A stretch of 64,000 nt of DNA. Source: Thalassospira povalilytica. GTDB lineage: Bacteria; Pseudomonadota; Alphaproteobacteria; Rhodospirillales; Thalassospiraceae. The notes beneath the pieces were generated by a model. The model was not told the origin of the DNA and did no database searches. It saw nothing but the letters and a program-made list of their open reading frames with translations. The position numbers and the translations under genes were made by a program. Positions 1 to 9,632 of this stretch are shown piece by piece. Location: assembly GCF_002844235.1 (NCBI RefSeq), contig NZ_PGTS01000006.1, positions 186,001 to 250,000 of the forward strand. The letters are read 5' to 3'. The first letter of the stretch is position 1; the number at the start of each line of letters is the position of its first letter.

Positions 1-1
1 C

Positions 2-1435
2 AAGGATATGACCTTCACACCGACCTACACACTGGATGAAGGGGCACTGCTGGCAACCGAGTATCGCCAACGCTTTGATGCGGGCGAACTTGAAGCAATT
101 GGAAGCGTTACCCAGGACAGCAATGATGACTGGCAAGGTCACATTGACGCAGAAGGCCGTTTTGACATCGACCAGACCTGGCGCTGGGGCTTTGACGCCG
201 AGCAGGCCAGTGAGAAAACATATCTGTCACGCTATGGGTTTGCCTCGCCTTCGGTGCTTACCTCAAACCTGTTTACGGAGGGTTTCCGGGGCGCGAGCTA
301 CACCCGTGTTGACGGATATTATTTCCAGGGCCTTAAATCTGGAGATGACAGGGACACAACACCGATCGTCCTGCCGCATATGCAATTCCACGGGCAAACA
401 GCCCCTGCCAAATATGGAAGCATAACGACCCTTGATGTTGACGGTCTTTCCTTGACGCGTGAGGACGGGACGGACTCGCATCGCGCATCAGCAAAGGTCG
501 GTTGGGAACTTCCGCATGTTGGCACATTGGGAGATGTGACAAAGCTCAGCCTGTCTGTACGTGGTGACAGCTATATGGTCTCTGACGTTGAACGTGACTA
601 CAAAGACGACTATAGCGGATACACAGGACGCGTGCTTCCATTGGCAGCGATTGACTGGCGCATGCCGTTTGTCAGCGATCAAGGCTTATATCATCAGGTC
701 ATCACGCCAGTTGCGATGGCGGCCTGGTCGCCGAATGGCGGCAACCCGGAAGAGATTCCCAACGAAGATTCCCAGTCCTTCGAACTTGATGACATCAATC
801 TGTTTGCCCATGACCGGTTTGGTGGCATTGACCGGGCCGAAGACGGCTTTCGCGCCAGTTATGGTCTCGAATGGGGGCTCTACGGGCCGACCGGTGGCTA
901 CACAAGTGCAATGTTCGGGCAAAGTTACCGTGCAGCCGAAAATGATACATTCGCAGAAGGATCGGGACTTGACGAACATATGTCTGACTATGTTGGACGC
1001 CTGACTGTTGCGCCAAACCGATATCTTGACCTGACCTATCGCTACCGTTTGGATAAGGACGATTTTTCCGCCCGTCGAAATCAGGTTGCCTTAACTGCTG
1101 GTTCCATTGATACGCTGCGCGTGAACACCACGTATGTACACTTCTCTGACGACGCTGGCAGCGAAGAGTTCAACGAGCGCGAAGAGTTATATTTCAAGGC
1201 CGAGCGGCAGTTTTCTGACTACTGGTCGGGGATGGCATATGGCCGCTACGACATAGATCAGTCGGACCCGTTGGAATATGGTGTCGGCTTTGTGTATGAA
1301 GATGAATGCTTTATCTTTGATGGACGGATACGTCGCACCTTCTATCAGGACCAGGATCTTGGTGAATCAGACGAATTCCTGTTCCGCCTGGTCTTCAAAA
1401 CGCTGGGTGAAGTTGCCTCCGCAGCCGGATTGTAA
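2..1435 (+). CDS. lptD: LPS-assembly protein LptD, C-terminal part (5' end outside window)
   Basis: Outer-membrane beta-barrel that inserts lipopolysaccharide into the outer leaflet, working with LptE. Only the last ~477 codons are present; the frame is open to the left edge, so the ATG at 8 is internal. The protein is a run of amphipathic beta-strands rich in Tyr, Asp and Gly (for example YLDLTYRYRLDKDDFSAR and SDYWSGMAYGRYDIDQ), the usual LptD barrel texture. The closing 'GVGFVYEDECFIFDGRIRRTFYQ' region and the 'FRLVFKTLGE' end match LptD C-termini, including a late Cys. The next gene, surA, starts 6 nt after the stop, the classical lptD-surA-pdxA-rsmA order. The N-terminal OstA domain lies outside the window. 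Confidence 0.9.
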   Translation, partial: KDMTFTPTYTLDEGALLATEYRQRFDAGELEAIGSVTQDSNDDWQGHIDAEGRFDIDQTWRWGFDAEQASEKTYLSRYGFASPSVLTSNLFTEGFRGASYTRVDGYYFQGLKSGDDRDTTPIVLPHMQFHGQTAPAKYGSITTLDVDGLSLTREDGTDSHRASAKVGWELPHVGTLGDVTKLSLSVRGDSYMVSDVERDYKDDYSGYTGRVLPLAAIDWRMPFVSDQGLYHQVITPVAMAAWSPNGGNPEEIPNEDSQSFELDDINLFAHDRFGGIDRAEDGFRASYGLEWGLYGPTGGYTSAMFGQSYRAAENDTFAEGSGLDEHMSDYVGRLTVAPNRYLDLTYRYRLDKDDFSARRNQVALTAGSIDTLRVNTTYVHFSDDAGSEEFNEREELYFKAERQFSDYWSGMAYGRYDIDQSDPLEYGVGFVYEDECFIFDGRIRRTFYQDQDLGESDEFLFRLVFKTLGEVASAAGL

Positions 1436-1441
1436 GAAAAC

Positions 1442-2722
1442 ATGATTTCAAAAGTTTCGATTTTCAAAATATCAAATATCTGCGCTGTCGTTGGCGCGAT
1501 TGCCCTGTTGGCAATGGCGGCCCCGTCAAAGGCGCAATCGCCGGTCGGCGTCGCTGCGGTCGTGAATGATGATCCGATTTCAATCATTGATCTGGTTGAA
1601 CGTATCAAGCTTGTTGCGGTTTCATCCAACATCCGGATGACCCCGGAAAAAAGCAACGAGATCGCGCCGCAAATTCTGCAGCAGTTGATCAACGAAACCT
1701 TGCAGTTACAGGAGGCAGAGCGCCGCGGCATCGAAGTGACCGAGGCTGATATCACCCGTGGCAAAACGCTGATCGAGCAAAATGCAGGCCTGCCCGACGG
1801 GACGCTTGATGCATTTCTCGAGCAGCGCGGTATCGCACCGGGCACAATTGAAAACCAGATCCGTCCGCAGGTTGCCTGGCAACGGCTGTTGGGTTCCATG
1901 CGCAGTCAGGTTGAGATTTCCGAAGCAGAAATTGACGAAAACCTTCAGCGCATCATCAACAACCAGGGAAAGCCGCGAAATCGCGTTCAGGAAATCTTTC
2001 TTCCGGTAGACAATCCGCAAGACAGTACACGCGTTTATCAAACCGCACAGGAAGTTCTGGGAGCGTTGCAGCAAGGAGCTGACTTCAGTGCCCTGGCGCG
2101 TCAGTTTTCTGCAAGTGCAAGTGCGGCAAATGGTGGTGATCTTGGCTGGCTATATGCCGGCGAACTCGCAGGTGATCTGCAGCAGGCTGTAAATCAGCTT
2201 GAACCGGGCAATGTCAGTGCCCCGATCCAGACCATTCGCGGATATTATATCATCAAGCTTCTCGACCGGCGTGTCGGCGACGCAGGGGCAATTACCGATG
2301 TAAGGCTTGACCTTTACCAGCTGTTTGTTCCCTTGTCTCAGTCCATGCCAAAAGAGCAGATTGACGCCAAAGTCGCGGTTCTGCGCAACACGCAGGAAAC
2401 CGCAAACAGTTGTCAGGCATTGGCAAATGTCGCGGTTGACCTTGGCTCCGAGATGAGCGGCGAAATGAAGGGCATTTCCCCCAACGAACTGTCCGGACCG
2501 GTCGCCCAGGCGATCACCAATCTTCAACCGGGTCAGCCATCCAATATTGTTCAGGTCGATGGCGGTGCCCTGCTGGTGATGATTTGCAACAAAACCGAAG
2601 AAAGCAATCTGCCCGATCGCAAGGACATCGAAAACCGTCTCATGATGGAACGTCTTGATATCCTGGCACGTCGCAAGCTGCGTGAATTGCGTCGACAGGC
2701 CTTTATCGACATCCGTATGTGA
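1442..2722 (+). CDS. surA: Periplasmic chaperone / peptidyl-prolyl isomerase SurA
   Basis: SurA escorts unfolded outer-membrane proteins, LptD among them, to the Bam complex. The 426-aa product opens with a signal peptide (hydrophobic core ICAVVGAIALLAMA, cleavage near PSKA-Q). An N-terminal chaperone module follows (about residues 35-175), then one clear parvulin PPIase domain (about 180-285) with the conserved 'FSAS...GGDLGW' and 'GYYIIKLLDRR' blocks. A second, degenerate parvulin-like segment and a C-terminal helix complete it. E. coli SurA is of similar length. The start lies 6 nt after lptD, and pdxA follows 21 nt downstream, so the genes are probably co-transcribed. Confidence 0.93.
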   Translation: MISKVSIFKISNICAVVGAIALLAMAAPSKAQSPVGVAAVVNDDPISIIDLVERIKLVAVSSNIRMTPEKSNEIAPQILQQLINETLQLQEAERRGIEVTEADITRGKTLIEQNAGLPDGTLDAFLEQRGIAPGTIENQIRPQVAWQRLLGSMRSQVEISEAEIDENLQRIINNQGKPRNRVQEIFLPVDNPQDSTRVYQTAQEVLGALQQGADFSALARQFSASASAANGGDLGWLYAGELAGDLQQAVNQLEPGNVSAPIQTIRGYYIIKLLDRRVGDAGAITDVRLDLYQLFVPLSQSMPKEQIDAKVAVLRNTQETANSCQALANVAVDLGSEMSGEMKGISPNELSGPVAQAITNLQPGQPSNIVQVDGGALLVMICNKTEESNLPDRKDIENRLMMERLDILARRKLRELRRQAFIDIRM

Positions 2723-2743
2723 TCGTGCAAAGGCAGGAACAGA

Positions 2744-3757
2744 ATGAGCAAAATCGCACCGATCGCACTAACCATCGGTGAGCCTGGTGGCATCGGGCCA
2801 GAGCTTTGCCTCAAGGCATGGCTGCGTCGCAAGGATGAAAACCTGTCGCCATTCTGTGTCCTGTCACCGATCACAATCCTTGATCATGCGGTAAAGCAGC
2901 TGGGCGAAAATGTTCCGATCAAAGTTGTTTCGGACATTTCGGAAGCAATCGCCGTTTTTGACAATGCCCTGCCCGTTCTGGCACTTGATGAATGCGATGC
3001 CATACCGATATCGGGCACTGCATCGGCAAATACAGCAACTGTGGTGATCGAGAGCATCACCCGCGCGGTAAAGCTGTGTGAAGATGGTTCGGCCTGTGGC
3101 GTTGTAACCAATCCTATTCAGAAAAGTGCGCTCTATGAAGCCGGGTTCAAACATCCCGGTCATACGGAATTCCTTGCCGAACTGGCAGGACCGGGAACTG
3201 TTCCGGTGATGATGCTGGCCAATTCAAAGCTTCGCGTTGTTCCACTGACCATCCATATCGCGCTGAGCGAGGTGCCCAAACAGCTGACGTCGGACAGCAT
3301 CATTGAACAATGCAAGATTACAGCAACGGCCTTGCAACGGGATTTCGGCATTACACTGCCGCGTCTGGCAATTGCCGGGCTTAACCCGCATGCCGGTGAA
3401 AACGGGTCAATGGGCAGCGAAGAAAAAACAATTATCGAGCCGGCCATCAACGCATTGCGCAAGAAGGGTTTGGACGTTATTGGCCCCCTGCCCGCAGATA
3501 CCATGTTCCATGATGAAGCCCGCGAGAGTTATGACGTTGCATTGTGCCCCTACCATGACCAGGCCCTGATCCCGGTCAAGACACTTGATTTTCATGGTGG
3601 TGTAAATGTCACGCTGGGATTGCCATTTATCAGAACATCGCCAGACCACGGCACGGCGTTGAACATCGCCGGGAAAGGCATCGCCCGCCCCGATAGCCTG
3701 ATAGCAGCCCTTAAAATGGCTGCGGACATGGCACATAAACGCCTGACAGGAGCCTGA
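2744..3757 (+). CDS. pdxA: 4-hydroxythreonine-4-phosphate dehydrogenase PdxA
   Basis: Oxidises 4-phosphohydroxy-L-threonine in the DXP-dependent pyridoxal 5'-phosphate pathway; a cytoplasmic, metal- and NAD-dependent homodimer. The 337-aa length is normal. The N-terminal '[15 protein letters not shown]' block, the metal-site histidine segments '[10 protein letters not shown]', '[10 protein letters not shown]' and '[10 protein letters not shown]', and the late '[16 protein letters not shown]' block are the PdxA signature. A purine-rich Shine-Dalgarno (AGGCAGGAAC) precedes the ATG. It sits between surA and rsmA with short gaps (21 and 5 nt), the standard proteobacterial arrangement. Confidence 0.96.
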   Translation: MSKIAPIALTIGEPGGIGPELCLKAWLRRKDENLSPFCVLSPITILDHAVKQLGENVPIKVVSDISEAIAVFDNALPVLALDECDAIPISGTASANTATVVIESITRAVKLCEDGSACGVVTNPIQKSALYEAGFKHPGHTEFLAELAGPGTVPVMMLANSKLRVVPLTIHIALSEVPKQLTSDSIIEQCKITATALQRDFGITLPRLAIAGLNPHAGENGSMGSEEKTIIEPAINALRKKGLDVIGPLPADTMFHDEARESYDVALCPYHDQALIPVKTLDFHGGVNVTLGLPFIRTSPDHGTALNIAGKGIARPDSLIAALKMAADMAHKRLTGA

Positions 3758-3762
3758 CCCAC

Positions 3763-4632
3763 GTGTCAGAAGATAACGATACTACTGGAAAACTGGCCAA
3801 TGACGGCCTGCCGCCGCTTCGTGAAGTCATTGCAACCCATGGCTTGTCGGCACAAAAGAAATTCGGGCAGAACTTCCTGTTTGACTTGAACCTGACCGGG
3901 CGTATTGCCCGTGCAGCGGCCCCGCTTGAAGACGCAACCGTCATTGAAATCGGTCCGGGACCAGGTGGCCTGACACGTGCGTTGCTGTTCCATGGCGCAA
4001 AAAATCTGACCGTAATTGAACGCGATCCGCGTTGCCAACCGGTTCTGGAGCAAATCAGCAACCACTATCCCGGCGCCCTGCACGTCATTGATGGTGATGC
4101 ACTGGACGTTGACGTCACCAAGCTTGGCCCGGCCCCGCGCAAGATTGTCGCCAACCTGCCCTACAATGTTGGCACACAGCTTTTGCTAGGCTGGCTGATG
4201 CAGATCGACCAGTTCGCCAGTCTGACCCTGATGTTCCAGAAGGAAGTCGCCGAACGCGTTGTCGCGGGCCCCAAAAGCAAGGCCTATGGCCGGTTGTCGG
4301 TCCTGTGCCAGTATCTGTGTGACTGTGACATCCTGTTTGATGTTCATCGCAGTGCATTCACACCACCGCCCAAGGTTACGTCCGCCGTCGTGCAACTGCG
4401 CCCCAAAGCCGACCGGGGGGCAGATATCAACCTTGCAAGTCTTGCCAAAATCACCCAGGCGGCATTTGGCCAGCGCCGTAAGATGCTGCGCGCCAGCCTG
4501 AAAACTCTGAACATCAATGTTGGTGAATTGCTCGACAAGGCCGGCATCACCGAAACTGCTCGGGCCGAAGAACTCAGCGTCGCGGACTTTGTCCGCCTGA
4601 CACAGGTCCATGATGAAATGGCCGCTTCGTAA
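3763..4632 (+). CDS. rsmA: 16S rRNA dimethyladenosine transferase RsmA (KsgA)
   Basis: SAM-dependent enzyme that dimethylates two adjacent adenosines in the 3' hairpin of 16S rRNA late in small-subunit assembly. The 289-aa product has the N-terminal '[10 protein letters not shown]' block, SAM motif I '[10 protein letters not shown]' (about residues 62-71) and the catalytic NLPYNV motif (131-136). The C-terminal domain contains '[14 protein letters not shown]'. The start is GTG at 3763, 5 nt after pdxA. The final codons and the stop lie inside the stem-loop of the transcription terminator, so the gene ends its operon. Confidence 0.96.
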   Translation: MSEDNDTTGKLANDGLPPLREVIATHGLSAQKKFGQNFLFDLNLTGRIARAAAPLEDATVIEIGPGPGGLTRALLFHGAKNLTVIERDPRCQPVLEQISNHYPGALHVIDGDALDVDVTKLGPAPRKIVANLPYNVGTQLLLGWLMQIDQFASLTLMFQKEVAERVVAGPKSKAYGRLSVLCQYLCDCDILFDVHRSAFTPPPKVTSAVVQLRPKADRGADINLASLAKITQAAFGQRRKMLRASLKTLNINVGELLDKAGITETARAEELSVADFVRLTQVHDEMAAS

Positions 4633-4645
4633 AGCGGCCATTTTT
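4616..4645 (+). terminator. Intrinsic terminator overlapping the rsmA stop codon
   Basis: Inverted repeat AAATGGCCGCTT (4616-4627) and AAGCGGCCATTT (4632-4643) with a 4-nt loop, followed by T residues. The rsmA stop (4630-4632) lies in the loop and adjoining stem base. It ends the lptD-surA-pdxA-rsmA transcript ahead of the convergent gmk gene. Confidence 0.85.
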
Positions 4646-4664
4646 CATTTGCGATATCAGTCGA

Positions 4665-5297
4665 TCAATCGGTCAAAAGCTTTTTGACGAAGCTTGGCAA
4701 GCCGGTTTGACGGCCGCGTTTGATCCGCTCGGCACCGATAATATGCTGCACATCGGCAAGACAACGTTCCAGATCATCATTGATCAGGACATAGTCGAAT
4801 TCTTCCCAATGACTGATTTCTGCGCCCGCCTTGGCCATGCGCTTCATGATGACGTCGTCGGCATCCTGTCCGCGATCACGCAAACGGCGTTCAAGCTCGG
4901 CCGAAGACGGCGGAAGGATAAAGACCGAAACCACGTCTGCACCGCCCTTGTCACGCAGCTGGCGCGCACCTTGCCAGTCGATATCAAACAGTACGTCATG
5001 CCCGTCAGAAAGAGCCTTTTCGACCGGGGCCTTCGGAGTACCGTAATAATTGCCGAACACTTCCGCCCATTCCAGCAATTCATCATCAGCAATCATATGT
5101 TTGAAGGCATCAACCGACTTGAAGAAATAATGCTTTCCTTCCTCTTCGCCCGGACGGGCGTCGCGTGTGGTTGCAGATACCGAAAGCGAGATCCGGTCAT
5201 CTTTTTCAAGCAGCTGACGGGTAATGGTTGTCTTGCCTGCACCGGATGGGGCACAGAAAACCAGCATCACACCACGACGGTTATGTGGATCGGTCAT
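4665..5297 (-). CDS. gmk: Guanylate kinase
   Basis: Converts GMP and ATP to GDP and ADP in the cytoplasm. The product is 210 aa, with the P-loop APSGAGKT at residues 16-23 followed by the GMP-binding 'SVSATTRDARPGEEEGKHYFF' block, then 'EWAEVFGNYYGTP' and 'DIDWQGARQL', all canonical for Gmk. I chose the ATG at 5297 because a GAAGGAAT ribosome-binding site sits just upstream. A longer in-frame reading would run back into the end of yicC and adds non-family sequence. It follows yicC by 22 nt, the conserved yicC-gmk pair. Confidence 0.95.
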   Translation of the reverse strand: MTDPHNRRGVMLVFCAPSGAGKTTITRQLLEKDDRISLSVSATTRDARPGEEEGKHYFFKSVDAFKHMIADDELLEWAEVFGNYYGTPKAPVEKALSDGHDVLFDIDWQGARQLRDKGGADVVSVFILPPSSAELERRLRDRGQDADDVIMKRMAKAGAEISHWEEFDYVLINDDLERCLADVQHIIGAERIKRGRQTGLPSFVKKLLTD

Positions 5298-5319
5298 TTT
5301 GAATTCCTTCCCTGCCCGC

Positions 5320-6204
5320 TTATTCGACGTTCTGGACCTGCTCGCGGAGCTGATCAATGATCACTTTCAGCTCCATGCCGCAATTGGTCAGTTCGATATC
5401 ATTGGCTTTTGAGCAAAGCGTATTGGCTTCGCGGTTGAATTCCTGACACAGGAAGTCAAGCTTGCGGCCAATAGAACCGCCTTTGGTCAGCATGTCACGT
5501 GCTGCCGAAATATGTGCTTTCAGACGATCGATCTCTTCGCGGATATCGGCCTTGGTCGCAAGCAGGGCTGCTTCCTGGTGCAGACGTTCGGGCTCGAACT
5601 TGCCGGCATCGAGCAATTCTTCAACCTGGCGCTTGAGACGTTCACGAATGGCGTCCCCCCGTGCAGCAGCACAGTTTTCCGCCCGCGTCACCGTGGCTTC
5701 GATATTATCGACATGTCCGCGCAGCATGGCATCAAGCTTTTCGCCTTCTTCCGCACGATGGGCTGCCATCTGATCAATTGCATCGGCAAGGCTTGAAAGC
5801 ACAGCATCGTCGCGCGCATCGCGGGTTGCCTCGTCTTCCTGTGGTTCGATTGCCTCAAGAACACCTCGCACATTCATCAGATCGGCGATGGTTCCGGCCG
5901 ACAGGCTGCTGGTATTGTCGAATTCTTCGGCGATGGCAATCAATTCGGCAAGAAGTTCACGGTTTACAGCATAGGATCCGCTGTCCGATGCCCGAACGAC
6001 ATTAAGGGTTACACCAATATTGCCGCGCTTGAAACGTTTGGACACCGCATCGCGCACCTTGGCTTCAAGCCGTTCAAACCCACCATTCAAACGGACACGC
6101 ACATCAAGGCCCTTGCCATTGACGCTGCGCAGTTCCCAGGTCCAGCCGAAACCTTCCGCTGCACCGTCGGTGCGGGCAAAGCCGGTCATGCTTGATACGG
6201 TCAT
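5320..6204 (-). CDS. yicC: YicC family stress-induced protein / endoribonuclease
   Basis: Member of the YicC (YloC) family, which in E. coli and Bacillus is reported to be an RNA-cleaving hexamer. The 294-aa length is typical. The N-terminal 'SSMTGFARTDG' and 'LRSVNGKGLDVRVRL' blocks and the C-terminal 'KADIREEIDRLKAHI' and 'GGSIGRKLDFLCQEFNREANTLCSKAND' are the family's hallmark sequences. The C-terminal part is helical (DUF1732). It is co-directional with and 22 nt upstream of gmk, an association conserved across proteobacteria. Confidence 0.93.
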   Translation of the reverse strand: MTVSSMTGFARTDGAAEGFGWTWELRSVNGKGLDVRVRLNGGFERLEAKVRDAVSKRFKRGNIGVTLNVVRASDSGSYAVNRELLAELIAIAEEFDNTSSLSAGTIADLMNVRGVLEAIEPQEDEATRDARDDAVLSSLADAIDQMAAHRAEEGEKLDAMLRGHVDNIEATVTRAENCAAARGDAIRERLKRQVEELLDAGKFEPERLHQEAALLATKADIREEIDRLKAHISAARDMLTKGGSIGRKLDFLCQEFNREANTLCSKANDIELTNCGMELKVIIDQLREQVQNVE

Positions 6205-6399
6205 ATTCCCATCCAGTATGATTTCATGTTTGCGCGTTTATAACGTTTGCCCTTTACCGCGCCAAGGGCCAAGGTTTCAAGGCACGTTGATAACTGCAAT
6301 ATGGGATCAAAATGCCCGTATTTCATAATGCTGCCCTATTGCTGCATCATGGTCCGCAAAATTCGACAAACTGTATTTCAGAACCGCATACGAGCAACC

Positions 6400-7194
6400 A
6401 TGTCCTTTCAGTATCACGCCATTCTGATTACCGGTGCCAGTTCCGGCATTGGTGCCGCACTTGCCAGACAATTTGCCCGCACCGGCGTAACCCTGTTTAT
6501 CAGCGGTCGGGATGAAACGCGCTTGCGGCTTGTTGAAAACGAATGTCGCGCAGCCGGGGCCAATGTTTATGCCGATGTTCTTGATGTCACCAATCGCGAA
6601 ACCATGACCGCCTATGTCACGCATTGTGATGAACTGGCCCCGCTCAGCCTTGTCATCGCCAATGCCGGAATTTCTGCAGGGACCGGCGGTCTTGGCGAAA
6701 GCCCCGAACAAGTCAGAGACATCTTTGCCACCAATGTTGCCGGGGTTCTCAACACCATTGATCCGGCGATTGACGTCATGCGCGTTCGCGGACGCGGTCA
6801 GATCGCACTGGTCGCATCCCAGGCGTCCTGGCGCGGGTTGCCATCAGCCCCGGCCTATTGCGCCAGCAAAGCCGCAATCCGTGTCTATGGCGAAGGGTTA
6901 CGCGGGGCACTTGCGCCAACCGGCATCAAGGTAAATGTCATTTGTCCGGGCTTTGTCAAAAGCCGCATCACCGATGCCAATGACTTTCCGATGCCGTTCT
7001 TCATGCAGGCCGACAAAGCCGCACGAAAGATCGCACGCGGGCTTGAACGAAACCGCGGGATGATTGCCTTCCCCTGGCAGATGAACATCATTATCGGCCT
7101 TCTGAAAATGACGCCGCAATGGCTGATGGACCTGGTGGCCAACCGTGTGCCGCGAAAGGCATCCGCACCAGATCAGAACGCTACCGGCGAATAA
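6400..7194 (+). CDS. Short-chain dehydrogenase/reductase (SDR)
   Basis: Classical SDR of 264 aa with unknown substrate. The Rossmann nucleotide-binding motif TGASSGIG is at residues 11-18, the structural NAG at 88-90, and the catalytic set S140, Y153 and K157 (YCASK) is intact. The C-terminal ~40 residues carry a hydrophobic stretch (MNIIIGLLKMTPQWLMDLVAN) that may be membrane-associated. I took the ATG at 6400 because the TGASSGIG motif then starts at the usual distance; the open frame upstream to 6247 is not family-like. It stands alone, divergent from yicC, and ends in a bidirectional terminator. Confidence 0.82.
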   Translation: MSFQYHAILITGASSGIGAALARQFARTGVTLFISGRDETRLRLVENECRAAGANVYADVLDVTNRETMTAYVTHCDELAPLSLVIANAGISAGTGGLGESPEQVRDIFATNVAGVLNTIDPAIDVMRVRGRGQIALVASQASWRGLPSAPAYCASKAAIRVYGEGLRGALAPTGIKVNVICPGFVKSRITDANDFPMPFFMQADKAARKIARGLERNRGMIAFPWQMNIIIGLLKMTPQWLMDLVANRVPRKASAPDQNATGE

Positions 7195-7214
7195 CATCTG
7201 CCGCACCGAAACAC

Positions 7215-7244
7215 AAAAGGCTGCCAATGATTTGGCAGCCTTTT
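7215..7244. terminator. Bidirectional intrinsic terminator
   Basis: Perfect 13-bp inverted repeat, AAAAGGCTGCCAA (7215-7227) and TTGGCAGCCTTTT (7232-7244), with a 4-nt loop and A/T runs on both sides. It lies between the convergent SDR gene (ends 7194) and mltG (ends 7287) and can serve both. Confidence 0.88.
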
Positions 7245-7286
7245 CACTTATCCGTTACGTTTGACCTCTAGCGCAGGCACCTGCCC

Positions 7287-8261
7287 CTATTGGGCATCGC
7301 GGATACGCCGCCATTTCGCGACATTGCGATTATGTTCCTTAAGGGTATGGGCAAACGCATGGCCCCCGGTGCCATCGGCAACAAAGTAAAGTTCTTTTGT
7401 CTCTGCCGGATGCAGAACCGCATAAAACGCTTCGCGTCCGGGATTGGTGATCGGTGATGGCGGCAGTCCCCCGGTAACATAGGTGTTATAGGGGCTTTCA
7501 AACCGAAGATCCTGACGCGTCAGGGCACGTTCCAGACGTTTCTCGGGGCTGATGGCATAGGCAACCGTCGGATCGGACTGCAACCGCATATTAATGCGCA
7601 ACCGATTGACAAACACCCCCGCAACCCGGGCGCGTTCGGCGGCTACCCCGGTTTCCCGTTCAACAATGGATGCAAGAACCAGTGCCTCTTCGACCGTATC
7701 AAAGGGCAAGTCGGGGTCACGCCCCGGCCACAGCTGTTCGACCATTTCGTCATGAGCTGCGCGCATGCGATCAAGGATGCTTTGTTTGGAATCCCCGTAC
7801 GAGAACTGATAGGTCTCGGGCAGAAGGGTACCGTCGCTGGGAATGTCGGTGATTTCGCCGGTCAGGCCATCCACCAGATTGATACGTTCAACAATCTCGC
7901 CGGACCGAAGGCCTTCGGGAATGGTTACAAACCGTTTGACGGTTTCACCCGAAGCAAGGATTTCGGCCGCCTGACGCGGACTGACCCGTTCGGGGAAATG
8001 ATATTCGCCAGCACGTAATGACCGGTCCAAACCGCTGACGCGTACCCCCGCCAGAAAGATCAGCGGTTCATCAACAATATGTTCGCGACGGAAAATTTCG
8101 GCGATACCGCGCACACCGGTCCCCTGCGGGATAATGATGTCGCGGCCTTGTGCCAGTTTGCTTGGCGATGTGTATTGCACATAAACATACACCGCCGCCC
8201 CACCAATGGTGAGCGCGGCGGTGATGATAAGCAAGCCAAGTAAAAGCAGAAAACGCTTCAA
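7287..8261 (-). CDS. mltG: Endolytic murein transglycosylase MltG
   Basis: Inner-membrane lytic transglycosylase that cleaves nascent glycan strands and so sets peptidoglycan chain length. The 324-aa product has one N-terminal membrane anchor (FLLLLGLLIITAALTIGGAAVYVYV), a LysM-like segment, and the YceG domain with the catalytic-Glu block 'LASIVERETGV' and the signature 'SPYNTY', 'GLPPSPITNPG' and 'YFVADGTGGHAFAHTLKEHN'. The start is TTG at 8261 with GGGAG seven bases upstream. It lies 21 nt behind fabF, the common fabF-mltG arrangement. Confidence 0.93.
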   Translation of the reverse strand: MKRFLLLLGLLIITAALTIGGAAVYVYVQYTSPSKLAQGRDIIIPQGTGVRGIAEIFRREHIVDEPLIFLAGVRVSGLDRSLRAGEYHFPERVSPRQAAEILASGETVKRFVTIPEGLRSGEIVERINLVDGLTGEITDIPSDGTLLPETYQFSYGDSKQSILDRMRAAHDEMVEQLWPGRDPDLPFDTVEEALVLASIVERETGVAAERARVAGVFVNRLRINMRLQSDPTVAYAISPEKRLERALTRQDLRFESPYNTYVTGGLPPSPITNPGREAFYAVLHPAETKELYFVADGTGGHAFAHTLKEHNRNVAKWRRIRDAQ

Positions 8262-8282
8262 GGGAAAACTCCCGAGGCTCGG

Positions 8283-9545
8283 CTATTTAAACGCCTTGAA
8301 AACCAGCGAGGCATTGGTGCCACCAAAGCCGAACGAGTTCGACAGGGCAACATTGACCTTGCGCTGTTTGGCTTCAAGCGGAACCAGATCGATCCCCTTG
8401 CAGGCTTCGGACGGATTACGCAGGTTCAGGGTCGGCGGAACGACGCCTTCATGGATCGCAAGGATCGAGAACACTGCTTCAATCGCACCCGCAGCCCCCA
8501 GAAGGTGGCCGGTTGCCGATTTGGTCGAAGACATGGACAGCTTGGTTGCGTGATCACCAAACAGGCGCTTGACCGCACCCAGTTCGATTTCATCGCCCAG
8601 CGGAGTCGACGTACCATGTGCGTTGACATAGTCGACGTCTTCCGGGTTCACACCAGCGTTGCGAAGCGCATTACGCATGGAGCGGAAACCACCATTGCCG
8701 TCTTCTGCCGGTGCGGTGATGTGATATGCATCGCCGGACATGCCATAGCCGCCAACTTCTGCATAAATCTTCGCACCACGTGCTTTGGCATGTTCGTATT
8801 CTTCAAGAACGACACAGCCTGCACCTTCGCCCATAACAAAACCGTCACGGCCTTCATCCCACGGACGGGATGCTTCGGTCGGGGTGTCGTTGTAACCGGT
8901 CGAAAGTGCACGGGCAGCAGCAAAGCCAGCCATACCAAGACGGCAAACAGCAGCTTCTGCACCACCGGCCACCATGACGTCGGCATCACCAAGCATGATC
9001 ATGCGCGATGCATCGCCAATGGCGTGCGCACCGGTCGAACATGCGGTCACGACAGCATGGTTCGGGCCTTTAAGACCGTGTTTGATCGAAACCTGACCAG
9101 AAACCAGGTTGATCAGGCAGGACGGAATGAAGAACGGACTGACACGGCGGGTCTTGCCGTTATTCACAAGATCCGAAGCATCCGCAATTTTCGGCAGACC
9201 ACCGATACCTGACCCAATCAGAACGCCGGTGGCTTCCTGATCTTCGTCGGTTTCCGGTTTCCAGCCCGAGTCAGCGAGTGCCTGATCTGCTGCGGCAATA
9301 CCATAGACGATGAAATCGTCCATTTTCTTCATGTCTTTGATCGAGACATGATCTTCCGCGTTGAACAGTCCTTCACCCTCACCGCGCGGCACGAGGCCTG
9401 CGATTTTGGCAGGGATATCGGACACATCGAAAGTATCGATGCCCTTGATGCCGGATTGGCTGTTCAGCAGTTTCTGCCAAGTGATCTGAGCACCGCTAGC
9501 AAGCGGCGTTACAGCACCAAGTCCGGTAACAACTACGCGTCTCAT
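8283..9545 (-). CDS. fabF: 3-oxoacyl-ACP synthase II (FabF)
   Basis: Condensing enzyme that elongates acyl-ACP with malonyl-ACP in type II fatty-acid synthesis. The 420-aa product carries the nucleophile Cys169 in 'VTACSTGAHAIG'. The two catalytic His are in 'NAHGTSTPLGDEIE' and 'KSATGHLLGAAG', and the glycine-rich C-terminal 'SNSFGFGGTNASLV' is present. It follows acpP on the same strand, with an intervening strong hairpin that may separate their expression levels. Confidence 0.97.
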   Translation of the reverse strand: MRRVVVTGLGAVTPLASGAQITWQKLLNSQSGIKGIDTFDVSDIPAKIAGLVPRGEGEGLFNAEDHVSIKDMKKMDDFIVYGIAAADQALADSGWKPETDEDQEATGVLIGSGIGGLPKIADASDLVNNGKTRRVSPFFIPSCLINLVSGQVSIKHGLKGPNHAVVTACSTGAHAIGDASRMIMLGDADVMVAGGAEAAVCRLGMAGFAAARALSTGYNDTPTEASRPWDEGRDGFVMGEGAGCVVLEEYEHAKARGAKIYAEVGGYGMSGDAYHITAPAEDGNGGFRSMRNALRNAGVNPEDVDYVNAHGTSTPLGDEIELGAVKRLFGDHATKLSMSSTKSATGHLLGAAGAIEAVFSILAIHEGVVPPTLNLRNPSEACKGIDLVPLEAKQRKVNVALSNSFGFGGTNASLVFKAFK

Positions 9546-9584
9546 CCCGCATTACGCCTTTATTTTATGAATCCAGCAAAGACG

Positions 9585-9616
9585 AAAAGGGCGCCTGAGG
9601 ATGCCCTCCGGCGCCC
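9585..9616 (-). terminator. Terminator/attenuator between acpP and fabF
   Basis: Nested stem GGGCGCC-GAGG / CCTC-GGCGCCC (9589-9616), followed on the minus strand by TTTTCG. It sits immediately downstream of acpP and upstream of fabF. Partial termination here would allow acyl-carrier protein to be made in excess of FabF. Confidence 0.75.
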
Positions 9617-9632
9617 ATGTCTCACGGCAAGA

